From Bradyrhizobium sp. AZCC 1721 (GTDB lineage Bacteria > Pseudomonadota > Alphaproteobacteria > Rhizobiales > Xanthobacteraceae): a DNA stretch of 64,000 nucleotides. Position 1 is the stretch's first letter. Every line of letters begins with the position of its first letter. Position numbers and translations under genes: made by a program. Below are positions 16,100-24,281 of the stretch, piece after piece. The stretch lies in assembly GCF_036924715.1 (NCBI RefSeq), contig NZ_JAZHSB010000001.1, positions 4,455,001 to 4,519,000 of the forward strand, in the 5' to 3' direction. Under the pieces are notes generated by a model. The model had not been told where the DNA came from. It ran no database searches and was given only the letters and a program-made list of their open reading frames with translations.

Positions 16100-17682
16100 A
16101 GCGCGCGATCCAGAAAATGACCGGCACGGGCGGCGGGCGCGGCCTGCGGCGGCGCGCCGTCGCGGATCACGATATCGCCGGGCTGCAATTCGGCCCGGCT
16201 GAGCGCCTCGCTCAATTGCGATGTCCCGGCGCGCAGTTGCTCTGCGGTTGCGGGCCGCTCCGCCCAGATCCGCACTGAAGTCTTGTCGCCGGTCAGCGAT
16301 ATCAGCGCGTGAACCGGACCGGCCGGCTCGACATCGAGGGAAAATCGCGCACGCCACACCCGCTTGACCGCCTCGACGGCCTCGCTGCCGCCATCGCGGG
16401 AAATCTCGAACTGCGCCATCGCGGTGCCCTGCGGCGTTACGAAGGGAATTTCGAAATTCCAGCGTGGCGCCGTGATGTCGGCTTTTGGCCCCGCATCGAT
16501 GCGATCAGGCAAGGAGGCGACCTGCAGCAGCGTCTGTCGCGCGATAGCGGCATCGGTATCATCGAGCAGATGATGCGCGGTCGCCTCGAGCGGCGCCTGC
16601 GGCGCGATGGTGGGAGAGGCGATCGGCTGTGCGGCCGGCAGTCCGCCCCGGATGGGTGGCGGCGGCGTGTTGGTATGGAAGGTGACGTCACCGCCCCGGA
16701 CGTCTTTCGGCGTGGCTGTGGCACTCCTGATTGGAACGCCGAGTTCCTGCAGCGCTTCCTGCAGCAGCTTCAGCGTAGCGCCGGCATCAGGCGGGGCGGC
16801 CAGCGGGCTTCGGGCGGCATGGACCGGCAGCGCGAGATTTTCGGCTGCAAGCAATCGCGCCTGCGGCAGCAGGATTTCCGGCACATCGAGGTTGGGCGAC
16901 AAGGACGGCGCAAGGCTCGCGGCGGCCTGTGGCGGCGCAGCTTGTTGCGCCCCGACCGGTGTCGCCGGCGAGGCGGTCGTCGAATTGAGGCCGAGCGCCG
17001 ACTGCAGTGTCTGACGCAGCACGATCAGCGCGGCCTTGAGATCGGGTACGCCACTTGGGGGGACTGAGCCCGACGCCAGCGACGCTTCGAGGAATATTCC
17101 GGACTTCTGGAACGCCGTCTTGATGTCGGCGCCGTCGAGGTTCTGATCGAGACTGGTCTGTTGCGCCAGCACCTGCGCGATCGCCGCTTGCAATTTCGGC
17201 GGCAGATTGCTGGACGAAATCGCCGCGCTCAGATTGGCAAACAGCGGCGCCAGGCTGTCCTGTTCAGTCGCCGCGGCTTGGGCGGCGGCGGAGACGGCAG
17301 CGCGCTCCAGCGGCGTCAGCACGTTCTTCGCCGACACGATGGCCGGCCGATTGACGGCCGCATCGGCCAGCGCATCGGGCGACAAAGTGACGGCGTCGGC
17401 GGATGCCCCGGCGGCATCACTGCCCTGCCCGACCACGGCCAGGCGGATGCCGTCCTTGGTCTGCGACACCGCCAGCTGCAGGTTCTGGCCTTGCTGCAGC
17501 GGAATTTCCGTGGCCACGTCGATCGAGAGGCTGGCGATCGCAATCCGCACGAGATCGGCCGATAGCACTTTCAGGACCTGGGCGTTGACCACGCTACCCG
17601 GCTGCAGCACGAGTTCAGGCGCAATGCCGCCAACCTCTTGGGCTGATAGCACCGGCAGAACGGGATTGATCGAATTCGCCAT
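16096..17682 (-). CDS. fliK: Flagellar hook-length control protein FliK-like
   Basis: A 528-residue protein with the FliK layout. It has a variable Ala/Pro/Gln-rich N-terminal and middle part (to about residue 430) and a conserved C-terminal domain (about 440-510). The latter contains WNFEIPFVTPQGTAMAQFEI, then VWRARFSLDVEPAGPVHALI and RAELQPGDIVIRDG. In FliK this domain interacts with FlhB to switch the substrate specificity of flagellar export. The N-terminal part also has a repeat-like SVVNAQVLKVLSADLVRIAI stretch seen in the DUF-like FliK relatives of this order. It is cotranscribed with the FhlB gene through a 4-bp overlap, but no other flagellar gene lies nearby. The start MANSINP is conserved in style, although its ribosome-binding site is weak. 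Confidence 0.75.
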   Translation of the reverse strand: MANSINPVLPVLSAQEVGGIAPELVLQPGSVVNAQVLKVLSADLVRIAIASLSIDVATEIPLQQGQNLQLAVSQTKDGIRLAVVGQGSDAAGASADAVTLSPDALADAAVNRPAIVSAKNVLTPLERAAVSAAAQAAATEQDSLAPLFANLSAAISSSNLPPKLQAAIAQVLAQQTSLDQNLDGADIKTAFQKSGIFLEASLASGSVPPSGVPDLKAALIVLRQTLQSALGLNSTTASPATPVGAQQAAPPQAAASLAPSLSPNLDVPEILLPQARLLAAENLALPVHAARSPLAAPPDAGATLKLLQEALQELGVPIRSATATPKDVRGGDVTFHTNTPPPPIRGGLPAAQPIASPTIAPQAPLEATAHHLLDDTDAAIARQTLLQVASLPDRIDAGPKADITAPRWNFEIPFVTPQGTAMAQFEISRDGGSEAVEAVKRVWRARFSLDVEPAGPVHALISLTGDKTSVRIWAERPATAEQLRAGTSQLSEALSRAELQPGDIVIRDGAPPQAAPAARAGHFLDRAL

Positions 17683-17759
17683 GTCTCGAGGTCTCGGCCA
17701 GGGCCAAGCCCGAAGCCTACCCCGGCGCCGTAAACCTCTCCTTAACCGGCAGCAGGCGC

Positions 17760-18533
17760 TCAGGCCTTCAGGGCGTCCAGAATGGTCACCGCGGCCCGGA
17801 AATCGACCAGCCGGGCGGCCCGGCGAGCCGCCACCTCCTCGTCGACGCCCCATTTCTCGGCGTTCCAGTCCTCATCGACATGGGCGGCCGCCCAAACCTG
17901 GTCGGAATCGAGGGGCCCGCGCAGCAACGCCAACGCCAGTAGCGCGGAGCCTGTCAACGTCGTCACCACATGCAGCGCCGCCACGGCCCAGGGGTCGGCC
18001 GGAAACACACTACGGGCGGCCTTGATCGCCTGCTCCGGCTGGGTCACATGCACGATCCCCTCGGACAGGATGAAATGAGCCCCGAGCTCGTTCGCGGCCC
18101 ATGACAGCACCGGGTCCCAATGCGCCGCTTCCCGGGCGACCAGCGCCTCGGGTTGGCCGGCACGATAGAACAGCAAGTCGGAGCCGAGGTATTTTGCGAC
18201 ATCGTCGGCCACGGCATCGACGCGATCGGCGACCTCGGCGACAGAATTGGCGAAGCGCGTCAGCGGCATGGTTAGGGGATCGATAGTCTCGCCCTGCGCA
18301 TTCCATTCGGCGGCGATGTGCTCGGCAATGCTGCTAGCCGGCGCTATGACCTGGCGGCCGGAAGGCGTGCGGATCGGCTTGCCATCCAGCGTCACGGCAA
18401 ACCCGCCATCGGCCGGCGCGACGCCAACCTCCTTGTAGATGCGCTTGCGCTGGGGCGCGCGCGTGGCGCGGCGCACTGCTTCCGTCGGATCGAGCGGAGA
18501 CTGTCCGGCAACTTCATCGAATAGTTCACGCAT
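17760..18533 (-). CDS. ATP12-family F1-ATPase assembly chaperone
   Basis: A 257-residue homologue of ATP12/ATPAF2, a chaperone that binds the F1 alpha subunit during ATP synthase assembly in mitochondria and is also present in alphaproteobacteria. Characteristic stretches are FAVTLDGKPIRTPSGRQVI (about residues 45-65), AEWNAQGETIDPLTMPLTR, and SDLLFYRAGQPEALVARE. Also present are WDPVLSWAANELGAHF and the final VDEDWNAEKWGVDEE. The start MRELFDEVAG at 18533 matches the family; an upstream ATG at 18572 would add 13 residues. In many relatives this gene belongs to a conserved string with rluA and rarA, and here it lies about 1.5 kb from the RluA gene with an amidohydrolase between. Confidence 0.9.
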   Translation of the reverse strand: MRELFDEVAGQSPLDPTEAVRRATRAPQRKRIYKEVGVAPADGGFAVTLDGKPIRTPSGRQVIAPASSIAEHIAAEWNAQGETIDPLTMPLTRFANSVAEVADRVDAVADDVAKYLGSDLLFYRAGQPEALVAREAAHWDPVLSWAANELGAHFILSEGIVHVTQPEQAIKAARSVFPADPWAVAALHVVTTLTGSALLALALLRGPLDSDQVWAAAHVDEDWNAEKWGVDEEVAARRAARLVDFRAAVTILDALKA

Positions 18534-18692
18534 GCGGTGTCCAAAGGTCGGGTGATTATCCAAGCCTGACAATACGATGCCGGTGGATGCAAATAAAGGC
18601 GATGAGGAAGTTAGGCCAGCAAGCTGCGATGCTGGTTCTGCCGGCTGAAGTCGGGTTCCGCTCGCCGGAATCGCCCGGTTCGCCTAGTCAGC

Positions 18693-19913
18693 TCACTTCC
18701 GATAGATCACCTCTCCCGCCCGGATCGTGTAGGCGACCTTGGCGAGATTGGTGACGTCGGCGAGTGGATCGCCGTCAAGCACCACGAGATCGGCGTCGAA
18801 ATCCTTCTCGACCCGCCCCTTCTTCGCCGCCTTGAAATATTGCGCGGGATTGATCGTCAGCGACGCCAGGATCTGGCGCGCGGACAGCGCGCGATGCATC
18901 AGCTCGTATTCGAGCGTGGTGTCGTAATAGGTGGTGAAGCCGACATCGGTGCCGAACAGGACGGGACCGCCATTGTCGGAGAACGCCTTGACTTGAGCGA
19001 AGGTCGTCGCGATGAGGCGCGCAGCGATATCGGGCGCAACGGGAAGCTTTGCAAACAGCGAGAGCGTCGGAACCAGGGCAATGCGCTGCTGCTTGAATCG
19101 CGCGAGCTGCTCGGGCGAATAGACCGCCTCGCCGGGCACCGTGTGCGCCATGATGTCGACGCCGGCAGCGATGACGGCGTCGACGCCTGCCATGTTTTGC
19201 GGATGGGCGAACACCGGCTTGCCCGCAGCATGCGCCACGTCGACTGCCGCTTTGGCAATCGCTGGGTCCATGTTCACGACCGGCTTTCCGGTGCCCTTGA
19301 AGGAGCCGGTGAACAGTTTCACACCGTCAAGACCAAAGCCCATATAGGTGCGCGTCAATTGCGCGGCCTCTTCCGGCGTGGAAGCTTCCGGCAGCTTGAT
19401 TTCGGCGGGCAGATAGGCCGGATGGCCGTCTTTGGGAAAGATGCTGCCTGCCGTATAAATATCCGGGCCCGGTATCTCGCCGGAATTGACCCGGCGGCGC
19501 AGCGCCAGCGTATCTCTTCCGTCTGAGCCGATATCCCAGACCGTCGTAAAGCCCCAGCGCGTCAGCATCGCCTGCATGTGCTCGGCCAGCGGTGCGGCAG
19601 GAGCTGAGCCGGCGTTCTTCCACACCTCTTCCGTGAAATGGACGTGGCTGTTCCAGAAACCGGCAACCACAGTCTTGCCGGTGCAATCGATGACGCGCGC
19701 ATCGGAGGGAATTTGCACCTCCCTGCGGGTTCCGACCGCGGCGACGGCGCCATTGGCGATGAGAATGACGGCGTCGGCAAGCGGCGCAGCGTCGGGCGAA
19801 GCGTAGACACTGCCGCCGACGAGAGCGAGCATCTGCGCACGGGCAGAACCAGGTACGCTGGACGCTCCTATCGCGAAAAAGCAAAACGCGAGTCGGACCA
19901 GATTTCCGTTCAT
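18693..19913 (-). CDS. Secreted amidohydrolase (imidazolonepropionase-like)
   Basis: A 406-residue metal-dependent hydrolase of the amidohydrolase superfamily with a signal peptide (LVRLAFCFFAIGASSVPGSA) and thus probably periplasmic. The metal-binding first motif is HVHF, in SHVHFTEEVW. A lysine in GVKLFTG probably serves as bridging ligand. Histidines follow in VFAHPQN and MAHTVPGE, and the final Asp is in FGTDVGFT. The small beta-sandwich domain is split between the N-terminus (ADAVILIANGAVAAVG) and the C-terminus (DADLVVLDGDPLADV). AGGGGGA is 6 bases upstream of the ATG at 19913. The substrate may be a dipeptide or cyclic amide, but cannot be read from sequence. Confidence 0.82.
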   Translation of the reverse strand: MNGNLVRLAFCFFAIGASSVPGSARAQMLALVGGSVYASPDAAPLADAVILIANGAVAAVGTRREVQIPSDARVIDCTGKTVVAGFWNSHVHFTEEVWKNAGSAPAAPLAEHMQAMLTRWGFTTVWDIGSDGRDTLALRRRVNSGEIPGPDIYTAGSIFPKDGHPAYLPAEIKLPEASTPEEAAQLTRTYMGFGLDGVKLFTGSFKGTGKPVVNMDPAIAKAAVDVAHAAGKPVFAHPQNMAGVDAVIAAGVDIMAHTVPGEAVYSPEQLARFKQQRIALVPTLSLFAKLPVAPDIAARLIATTFAQVKAFSDNGGPVLFGTDVGFTTYYDTTLEYELMHRALSARQILASLTINPAQYFKAAKKGRVEKDFDADLVVLDGDPLADVTNLAKVAYTIRAGEVIYRK

Positions 19914-20029
19914 GCGCAATCCCCCTGCACCTGACGGCCTGACGTTAGGACCGTCCGGATCGCACAATATCAAATCAGCGTGTTCTTACGTTTGACAGCT
20001 ATTGCGCCGGCCAGTGCGTTGCGTGCCCG

Positions 20030-21232
20030 CTACTCCTCCGGTGCGTTCTCGATCGGATCGAACCGGTCGTGCTCCAGCCCGAGCAGATTCCAGGATTGCA
20101 GCATGTGCGGCGGCAGCGGCGCGCTGACATCGATCACGCCGCCGCGCGGATGTGGGATAACGAGCCGCCGCGCCAGCAGATGCAGGCGGTTCTGCAGGCC
20201 GCCCGGCAGGTCCCAATTCTCCTTATTGAAATATTTGGGGTCGCCGACGATGGCGTGATCGATATGCGCCATGTGGGCGCGCAACTGGTGGGTTCGCCCG
20301 GTGACCGGCTTCAGCGACACCCAGGCGAGCTTCTGCGCCGAGGTCTCTACCACGGCGTAATACGTCACCGCGTGGCTTGCGCCCTCGTCGCCATGTTTTG
20401 CGACCCGCATGATGCTGTCCTCCTCGCTCTCCTCCTTGGCGAGATAGGTCGAGATGCGGCCCTGCTTCGGCTTCGGCACGCCCGCCACCAGCGCCCAGTA
20501 AATCTTGCGCGCGGAGCGGTGGCGGAACGAGCCGGTCAGTGCGGTGGCAGCGAAGCGCGTCTTGGCGACCAGAAGACAGCCGGACGTTTCCCTGTCGAGC
20601 CGATGCACCAGCCGCGGCCTCTGCCCCTTGGCGTCGCGCATCACTTCCAGCATGGAGTCGACGTTGCGCGTGATGCCGGAGCCGCCTTGCACCGCCAGCC
20701 CCGCCGGCTTGTTCAACACCACGACGTCGGCATCTTCGTAAAGCGTCATCTCCTTCAGGGCCTGCAGCGTCTTGGTCGCGGCTTCAGAGAGCGGACCCGT
20801 TCCCTTCGGCGCATCGAGTCGCAGCGGCGGAATACGAACGCTCTGGCCTTCTTCCAGCCGGTCCTTGCTGTCGGCGCGCTTGCCGTTCACGCGCAACTCG
20901 CCCTTCCGGACGATGCGCTGGATGTGGGAGAACGACAGGCCGGGAAAGCGCGCCTCGAGGAAGCGGTCGACGCGCATGTTGTTTTCGTCCGCCGTGACGA
21001 CGACGGTCTGAACCTTGGTCGGCAGCGGAGCTTCGGCCTTGGTCTTTTCGGGCTCTGCCACCACGAAAGCCGGCTTCTCCCGGCGCGGCTCGGCAAACCG
21101 CGCAGGCTTGCCACCAGGACGGTCGCCCTGCGGCCGGTCGCCAGGCTTCTTGCTGCGGAACGGCGTGGCTCCCTTGGGACGGGAGCCTGGCGTGCGCGAC
21201 TTGGCTAGCGGTTTTCGGTCGCGGCGGCTCAT
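20030..21232 (-). CDS. RluA-family 23S rRNA pseudouridine synthase
   Basis: A 400-residue enzyme that isomerises uridines, most likely in 23S rRNA (RluC/D type). An S4 RNA-binding domain (about residues 82-135, VDRFLEARFPGLSFSHIQRI, 20 residues) precedes the catalytic domain. The active site is HRLDRETSG with catalytic Asp at about residue 213; LNKPAGLAVQGG and GRTHQLRAHM are also present. The N-terminal 75 residues are a basic, low-complexity tail rich in Arg, Lys and Pro (for example KKPGDRPQGDRPGGKP), longer than in E. coli RluC. GGAG lies 10 bases before the ATG at 21232. In relatives, rluA, a HAD gene and the ATP12 gene are contiguous; here the HAD gene is absent. Confidence 0.9.
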   Translation of the reverse strand: MSRRDRKPLAKSRTPGSRPKGATPFRSKKPGDRPQGDRPGGKPARFAEPRREKPAFVVAEPEKTKAEAPLPTKVQTVVVTADENNMRVDRFLEARFPGLSFSHIQRIVRKGELRVNGKRADSKDRLEEGQSVRIPPLRLDAPKGTGPLSEAATKTLQALKEMTLYEDADVVVLNKPAGLAVQGGSGITRNVDSMLEVMRDAKGQRPRLVHRLDRETSGCLLVAKTRFAATALTGSFRHRSARKIYWALVAGVPKPKQGRISTYLAKEESEEDSIMRVAKHGDEGASHAVTYYAVVETSAQKLAWVSLKPVTGRTHQLRAHMAHIDHAIVGDPKYFNKENWDLPGGLQNRLHLLARRLVIPHPRGGVIDVSAPLPPHMLQSWNLLGLEHDRFDPIENAPEE

Positions 21233-21360
21233 CTGGTTTCGCTCCAAGGGGTAGACCGTTGCCTAGCGCAAATGCAGCGAATCGTCACGGTGAATTCGGT
21301 GCCAATCCCGCTCCGGATCGGCCAAACTAGGCCAATTTCGACGATGCGCGGGAAACCCGG

Positions 21361-22305
21361 ATGGCCCTATCAAGATTGGCTTTGGTCGTTGTGGCCGCAA
21401 TGTTCGCGAACGCGGCCGAAGCGCAGCGGAGCCCGATGCCGGAGCATATCGCGCAGGCACTGTTGGAACTCGGCCGCGTCATCGATCCGCCCAGGACCTT
21501 CGCGCTGTATGCGCCGCTACAGGAAAAAGAGCCATATCAAGGCGTCAAGGTCGAGCGGGACGTCAAATACGGTCCGGCCGATCGCAATCTGCTCGATATC
21601 TTCATGCCGGACACGGCTCCATCTCCGCGGCCGGTGCTGATCTATGTACATGCCGGCGCGTATGTAGGCGGCAACAAGCGCACGACGCCGACCAGCCCAT
21701 TCTATGACAACATCATGCTATGGGCGGTAAGGAACGGCTTTGTCGGAGTGAACGTCGCCTATCGCCTCGCACCGCAAGCACCCTGGCCGGCGGGCGCCGA
21801 GGATCTGGCCACCGCGGTGCAGTGGATTGCAAACAAGATCAGCGAGCGCGGCGGCAATGGCGCGCGTATCTTTCTGATGGGGCACTCCGCGGGCGCGGTT
21901 CACGTCGCGACCTATGTCTCGCATCCCGAACTTCACAGGATCAAAGGCGGCGGCCTCGCGGGGGCGATCATGATCTCGGGCATTTATGACCTGACCGCGA
22001 TGCCGCTCGCCGATACCCAGCGGGCCTATTTTGGTGACGATGCTGCGCGCTATGCCGAACGATCCTCATCGAGAGGTCTGGCAACGACCGACATTCCGCT
22101 GATGATGGTTGCCGCCGAACTGGATCCGGAAGGGTTCGTGGTGCAGCTCGATATCGGGAAGCGAGCCACCTGCAAACGAGCCAGCGGATGCGCACGCGCT
22201 ATCCTGTTGCCGCAGCACAGTCACATGTCGGAGGTGTATTCGATCAACACTGCCGACACGCGCCTGACCGATCAAATCCTGGATTTCGTGAAGACAGGGA
22301 AATAG
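21361..22305 (+). CDS. Exported alpha/beta hydrolase (carboxylesterase-like)
   Basis: A 314-residue hydrolase of the hormone-sensitive-lipase/BD-FAE type. The signal peptide is MALSRLALVVVAAMFANAAE, cleaved near AEAQ. The oxyanion region is YVHAGAYVGG, replacing the classic HGGG; the nucleophile elbow is GHSAGAVH with Ser at about residue 182. The acid is probably Asp in AAELDPEG and the catalytic His is in LPQHSHMSEV. NVAYRLAPQAPWPAGAEDLA is typical of this subgroup. It probably acts on short-chain esters in the periplasm. It ends just upstream of the HxlR-operon promoter but has its own upstream region, divergent from the rluA gene. Confidence 0.82.
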   Translation: MALSRLALVVVAAMFANAAEAQRSPMPEHIAQALLELGRVIDPPRTFALYAPLQEKEPYQGVKVERDVKYGPADRNLLDIFMPDTAPSPRPVLIYVHAGAYVGGNKRTTPTSPFYDNIMLWAVRNGFVGVNVAYRLAPQAPWPAGAEDLATAVQWIANKISERGGNGARIFLMGHSAGAVHVATYVSHPELHRIKGGGLAGAIMISGIYDLTAMPLADTQRAYFGDDAARYAERSSSRGLATTDIPLMMVAAELDPEGFVVQLDIGKRATCKRASGCARAILLPQHSHMSEVYSINTADTRLTDQILDFVKTGK

Positions 22306-22375
22306 CGACAAAGCTCAGGGCGCAATACGGCTCGCGCCCGGAACGCCGCACGGCGAAGCTGCCGCCCACGAATAT

Positions 22376-22404
22376 TTGACTCCAGATTTTATAGCATGTA
22401 CTAT
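22376..22404 (+). promoter_or_regulatory. Sigma-70-like promoter of four-gene HxlR operon
   Basis: TTGACT (22376-22381), a 17-base spacer and TACTAT (22399-22404) give a good sigma-70-type promoter 30 bases before the ATG of the membrane-protein gene. The -10 hexamer lies inside the left half of a dyad, and A-rich DNA follows it. Confidence 0.6.
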
Positions 22405-22418
22405 AAAAAATGTAGTAC
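22398..22418. promoter_or_regulatory. Dyad overlapping the -10, probable HxlR operator
   Basis: GTACTA (22398-22403) and TAGTAC (22413-22418) are perfect inverted repeats 9 bases apart. A second, overlapping pair TATAG/CTATA spans 22390-22405. TACT...AGTA dyads of this kind are the type bound by HxlR-family regulators such as YodB, as far as I recall. The operon downstream encodes an HxlR protein, so autorepression is likely. Confidence 0.55.
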
Positions 22419-22433
22419 GATGGAGCTGTTCCG

Positions 22434-22895
22434 ATGTCAGCAACGTCCGATGTTGCCCGTCCAACCGGCGCCCGCGGCTTTTGGCTTGGCTTTGCCGCCT
22501 ACCTGCTTCCCTCGTTTCCGATCGCCTATGTCTGGCACCTCGTCCTGTTCGAGCAGAAGTACCACGCGCTCCAGATCTATCGCGACGAGCCGGTAATCGC
22601 GTTCGGACTGGGTTCGATGATCATCCAGGGCGCGATGTTCTCGTGGTTGTTCCCGCGCGTATTTGCACAACGTAGCGGCTCGTTTCTGAAGGACGGGCTC
22701 TTGTACGGACTTGGCGCTGGCCTGCTGTCATGGTCGTTCACCACGCTCGCGGTCGCAGCCAAGAATGTGATGGTTTCCGTGCCGGACTATGTGCTGCTCG
22801 AAACCGCGTTCACGATCCTGCAATTCGCAGTCGTGGGGCCGTTGATCGCCCTCGCCTACCGTCATGATGCGGAGGAACCAAGCTCGACGGCATGA
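22434..22895 (+). CDS. Hypothetical four-helix membrane protein
   Basis: A 153-residue integral membrane protein with about four helices: FWLGFAAYLLPSFPIAYVW (17-35), IAFGLGSMIIQGAMFSWLF (56-74), LYGLGAGLLSWSFTTLAVA (90-108) and TAFTILQFAVVGPLIALAY (124-142). I do not recognise the family by name, though small proteins of this kind commonly precede HxlR genes. Its stop overlaps the start of the HxlR gene by 4 bp, so the two are translationally coupled, and the promoter just upstream carries the probable HxlR operator. A function in efflux or membrane stress response under HxlR control is a guess. Confidence 0.7.
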   Translation: MSATSDVARPTGARGFWLGFAAYLLPSFPIAYVWHLVLFEQKYHALQIYRDEPVIAFGLGSMIIQGAMFSWLFPRVFAQRSGSFLKDGLLYGLGAGLLSWSFTTLAVAAKNVMVSVPDYVLLETAFTILQFAVVGPLIALAYRHDAEEPSSTA

Positions 22896-23572
22896 GCAAT
22901 CTTCACTATCCGCAATTCTGCGCACTCGCCCGCGCGGCGGAGATCATCGGCGAGCGTTGGACTCTGCTGATCATCCGCGAGCTTCTGCTTGGGCCGAAGC
23001 GATTTGGCGATCTCCTGGATCATCTTGACGGCATGAGCCCCACCTTGCTGACAACGCGCCTCACCGCCCTGATCGAGTGCAACGTCGTACGGCGAACCGC
23101 CTTGCCGCCGCCGGCCAATGCGCAGGTATACGAATTGACCGAGATCGGCCGGGAAGTTCAGCCCGCGATCCGGGAGTTGATCCGCTGGGGCGGCCGCTTC
23201 CTGTTCCCGCCGGTGCCGGGCGACACGTTCGAGCCGGATTGGGTGCTGCTTGGCCTCGACGCCATTGCAAAGCGTTCACCCGTGCCGGAAATCAGGATCG
23301 GCCTTACGGTCACCCATGGCAAGAAATCGGCAGCCTTCACCGTCGCGGGCGGCGGCTTCGGGACGGCTATTGAGAGGGGCATCACCGATTGCAAGGGGAC
23401 GCTGGAAGCTCCGTTCGACGCGGTGCTCCAGATTGTCGGGACGAGCGTGTCCCTTCAGGACGCGATCGATGCGAAGCGCGCCAGCGTGAGCGGCTCGATC
23501 ACCCTCGTCCGCAAGCTTCCCCTTCTGTTCGACCTTGCGGAACGCCGGCGCATAGCGCCCGCTGCAAACTGA
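22892..23572 (+). CDS. HxlR-family regulator with C-terminal ligand domain
   Basis: A 226-residue regulator: the HxlR winged helix occupies residues about 1-100 and an SCP2-like or effector domain the rest. The N-terminal FCALARAAEIIGERWTLLII has the conserved cysteine (Cys9) used for redox sensing in several members. ELLLGPKRFGDLLDHLDGMS and LLTTRLTALIECNVVRRTAL form the recognition region. The C-terminal part (VTHGKKSAAFTVAGGG, FDAVLQIVGTSVSLQDAID) looks like a small sterol-carrier-type fold, which would bind a hydrophobic ligand. The ATG overlaps the upstream gene by 4 bp, and the TfoX-like gene follows after 11 bases. It probably represses its own operon through the dyad at 22398-22418. 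Confidence 0.85.
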   Translation: MSNLHYPQFCALARAAEIIGERWTLLIIRELLLGPKRFGDLLDHLDGMSPTLLTTRLTALIECNVVRRTALPPPANAQVYELTEIGREVQPAIRELIRWGGRFLFPPVPGDTFEPDWVLLGLDAIAKRSPVPEIRIGLTVTHGKKSAAFTVAGGGFGTAIERGITDCKGTLEAPFDAVLQIVGTSVSLQDAIDAKRASVSGSITLVRKLPLLFDLAERRRIAPAAN

Positions 23573-23583
23573 CGGAGGGGCCG

Positions 23584-23979
23584 GTGGCCTGGACGAAATC
23601 ACCGCAGTCGCTGATCGACCTGTTCGACCAGTCGGTTCCGCCAGGCGCAAATATCTCGCGCCGCAAGATGTTCGGCTACCCGGCGGCCTTCGCCAACGGA
23701 AATCTGTTTATCGGGCTGCACCAGAACGATTTCGTCATGCGGCTCTCGGAGAAAGATCGCGCCCGGTTCACCGCCGAATTTGGCGAACGGACCTTCGAGC
23801 CCATGAAGGGCCGGCCGATGCGCGAATATGTGCGATTGCCCGAGGAGCTACTGGCCGACGCGGAGAAGCGCGCATTCTGGATCGATCTTTCGCTGCACTA
23901 TGCCGAGGCAATCGCGTCGAAGGCGACGTCTCCAAAGAAAAAGCAATTGCCCCGATCGATGAAAAGGAGCCGAGCATGA
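23584..23979 (+). CDS. TfoX N-terminal-domain protein
   Basis: A 131-residue protein with the TfoX_N domain. It opens AWTKSPQSLIDLFDQSVPPG; the diagnostic segment is ISRRKMFGYPAAFANGNLFI followed by RLSEKDRAR and PMKGRPMREYVRLPE. The competence-related TfoX C-terminal domain is missing, so it is one of the short stand-alone proteins of unknown function and not a competence regulator. It starts with GTG at 23584, with GGAGGGG 5-8 bases upstream, directly behind the HxlR gene. The end is Lys/Arg-rich. Its stop overlaps the next gene by 4 bp. Regulation by the HxlR operon promoter is expected. Confidence 0.85.
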   Translation: MAWTKSPQSLIDLFDQSVPPGANISRRKMFGYPAAFANGNLFIGLHQNDFVMRLSEKDRARFTAEFGERTFEPMKGRPMREYVRLPEELLADAEKRAFWIDLSLHYAEAIASKATSPKKKQLPRSMKRSRA

Positions 23980-24263
23980 AGAAGTTCGTTCTGCTGCATT
24001 ACGGATTTGAAAAGCCCACTCCGGAAATCATGGCCGCCTGGGGCAAATGGTTCGAGGCTACCAAGCCGCATACCGTGGACATGGGCGGCTTCGGCAATGG
24101 TCGCGAAATCTCGAAGGGCGGAACGAAGGACCTTCCGCTCGGACCCGACTCCATCACAGGCTTCACAATCGTCAACGCGGCGACGCTCGACGACGCCGAG
24201 AAGATGGCGCAAGGTAACCCCTTCATTTCGAGCATTCGAGTCTACGAAGTAAGGTCGGGCTGA
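23976..24263 (+). CDS. YCII-related (DGPF-like) domain protein
   Basis: A 95-residue YCII-type protein. The start MKKFVLLHYGFEKPTPEIMA, the central GPDSITGFTIVNAATLDDAE and NPFISSIRVYEVR mark the fold, which is a ferredoxin-like dimer. The conserved catalytic-type His-Asp pair of YciI is not fully visible, so enzymatic activity is uncertain. It is the fourth and last gene of the membrane protein-HxlR-TfoX-YCII operon, overlapping the TfoX-like gene by 4 bp. It ends 18 bases from the convergent TPR gene. Confidence 0.82.
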   Translation: MKKFVLLHYGFEKPTPEIMAAWGKWFEATKPHTVDMGGFGNGREISKGGTKDLPLGPDSITGFTIVNAATLDDAEKMAQGNPFISSIRVYEVRSG

Positions 24264-24281
24264 CGCGGAAGATCACCGGCG

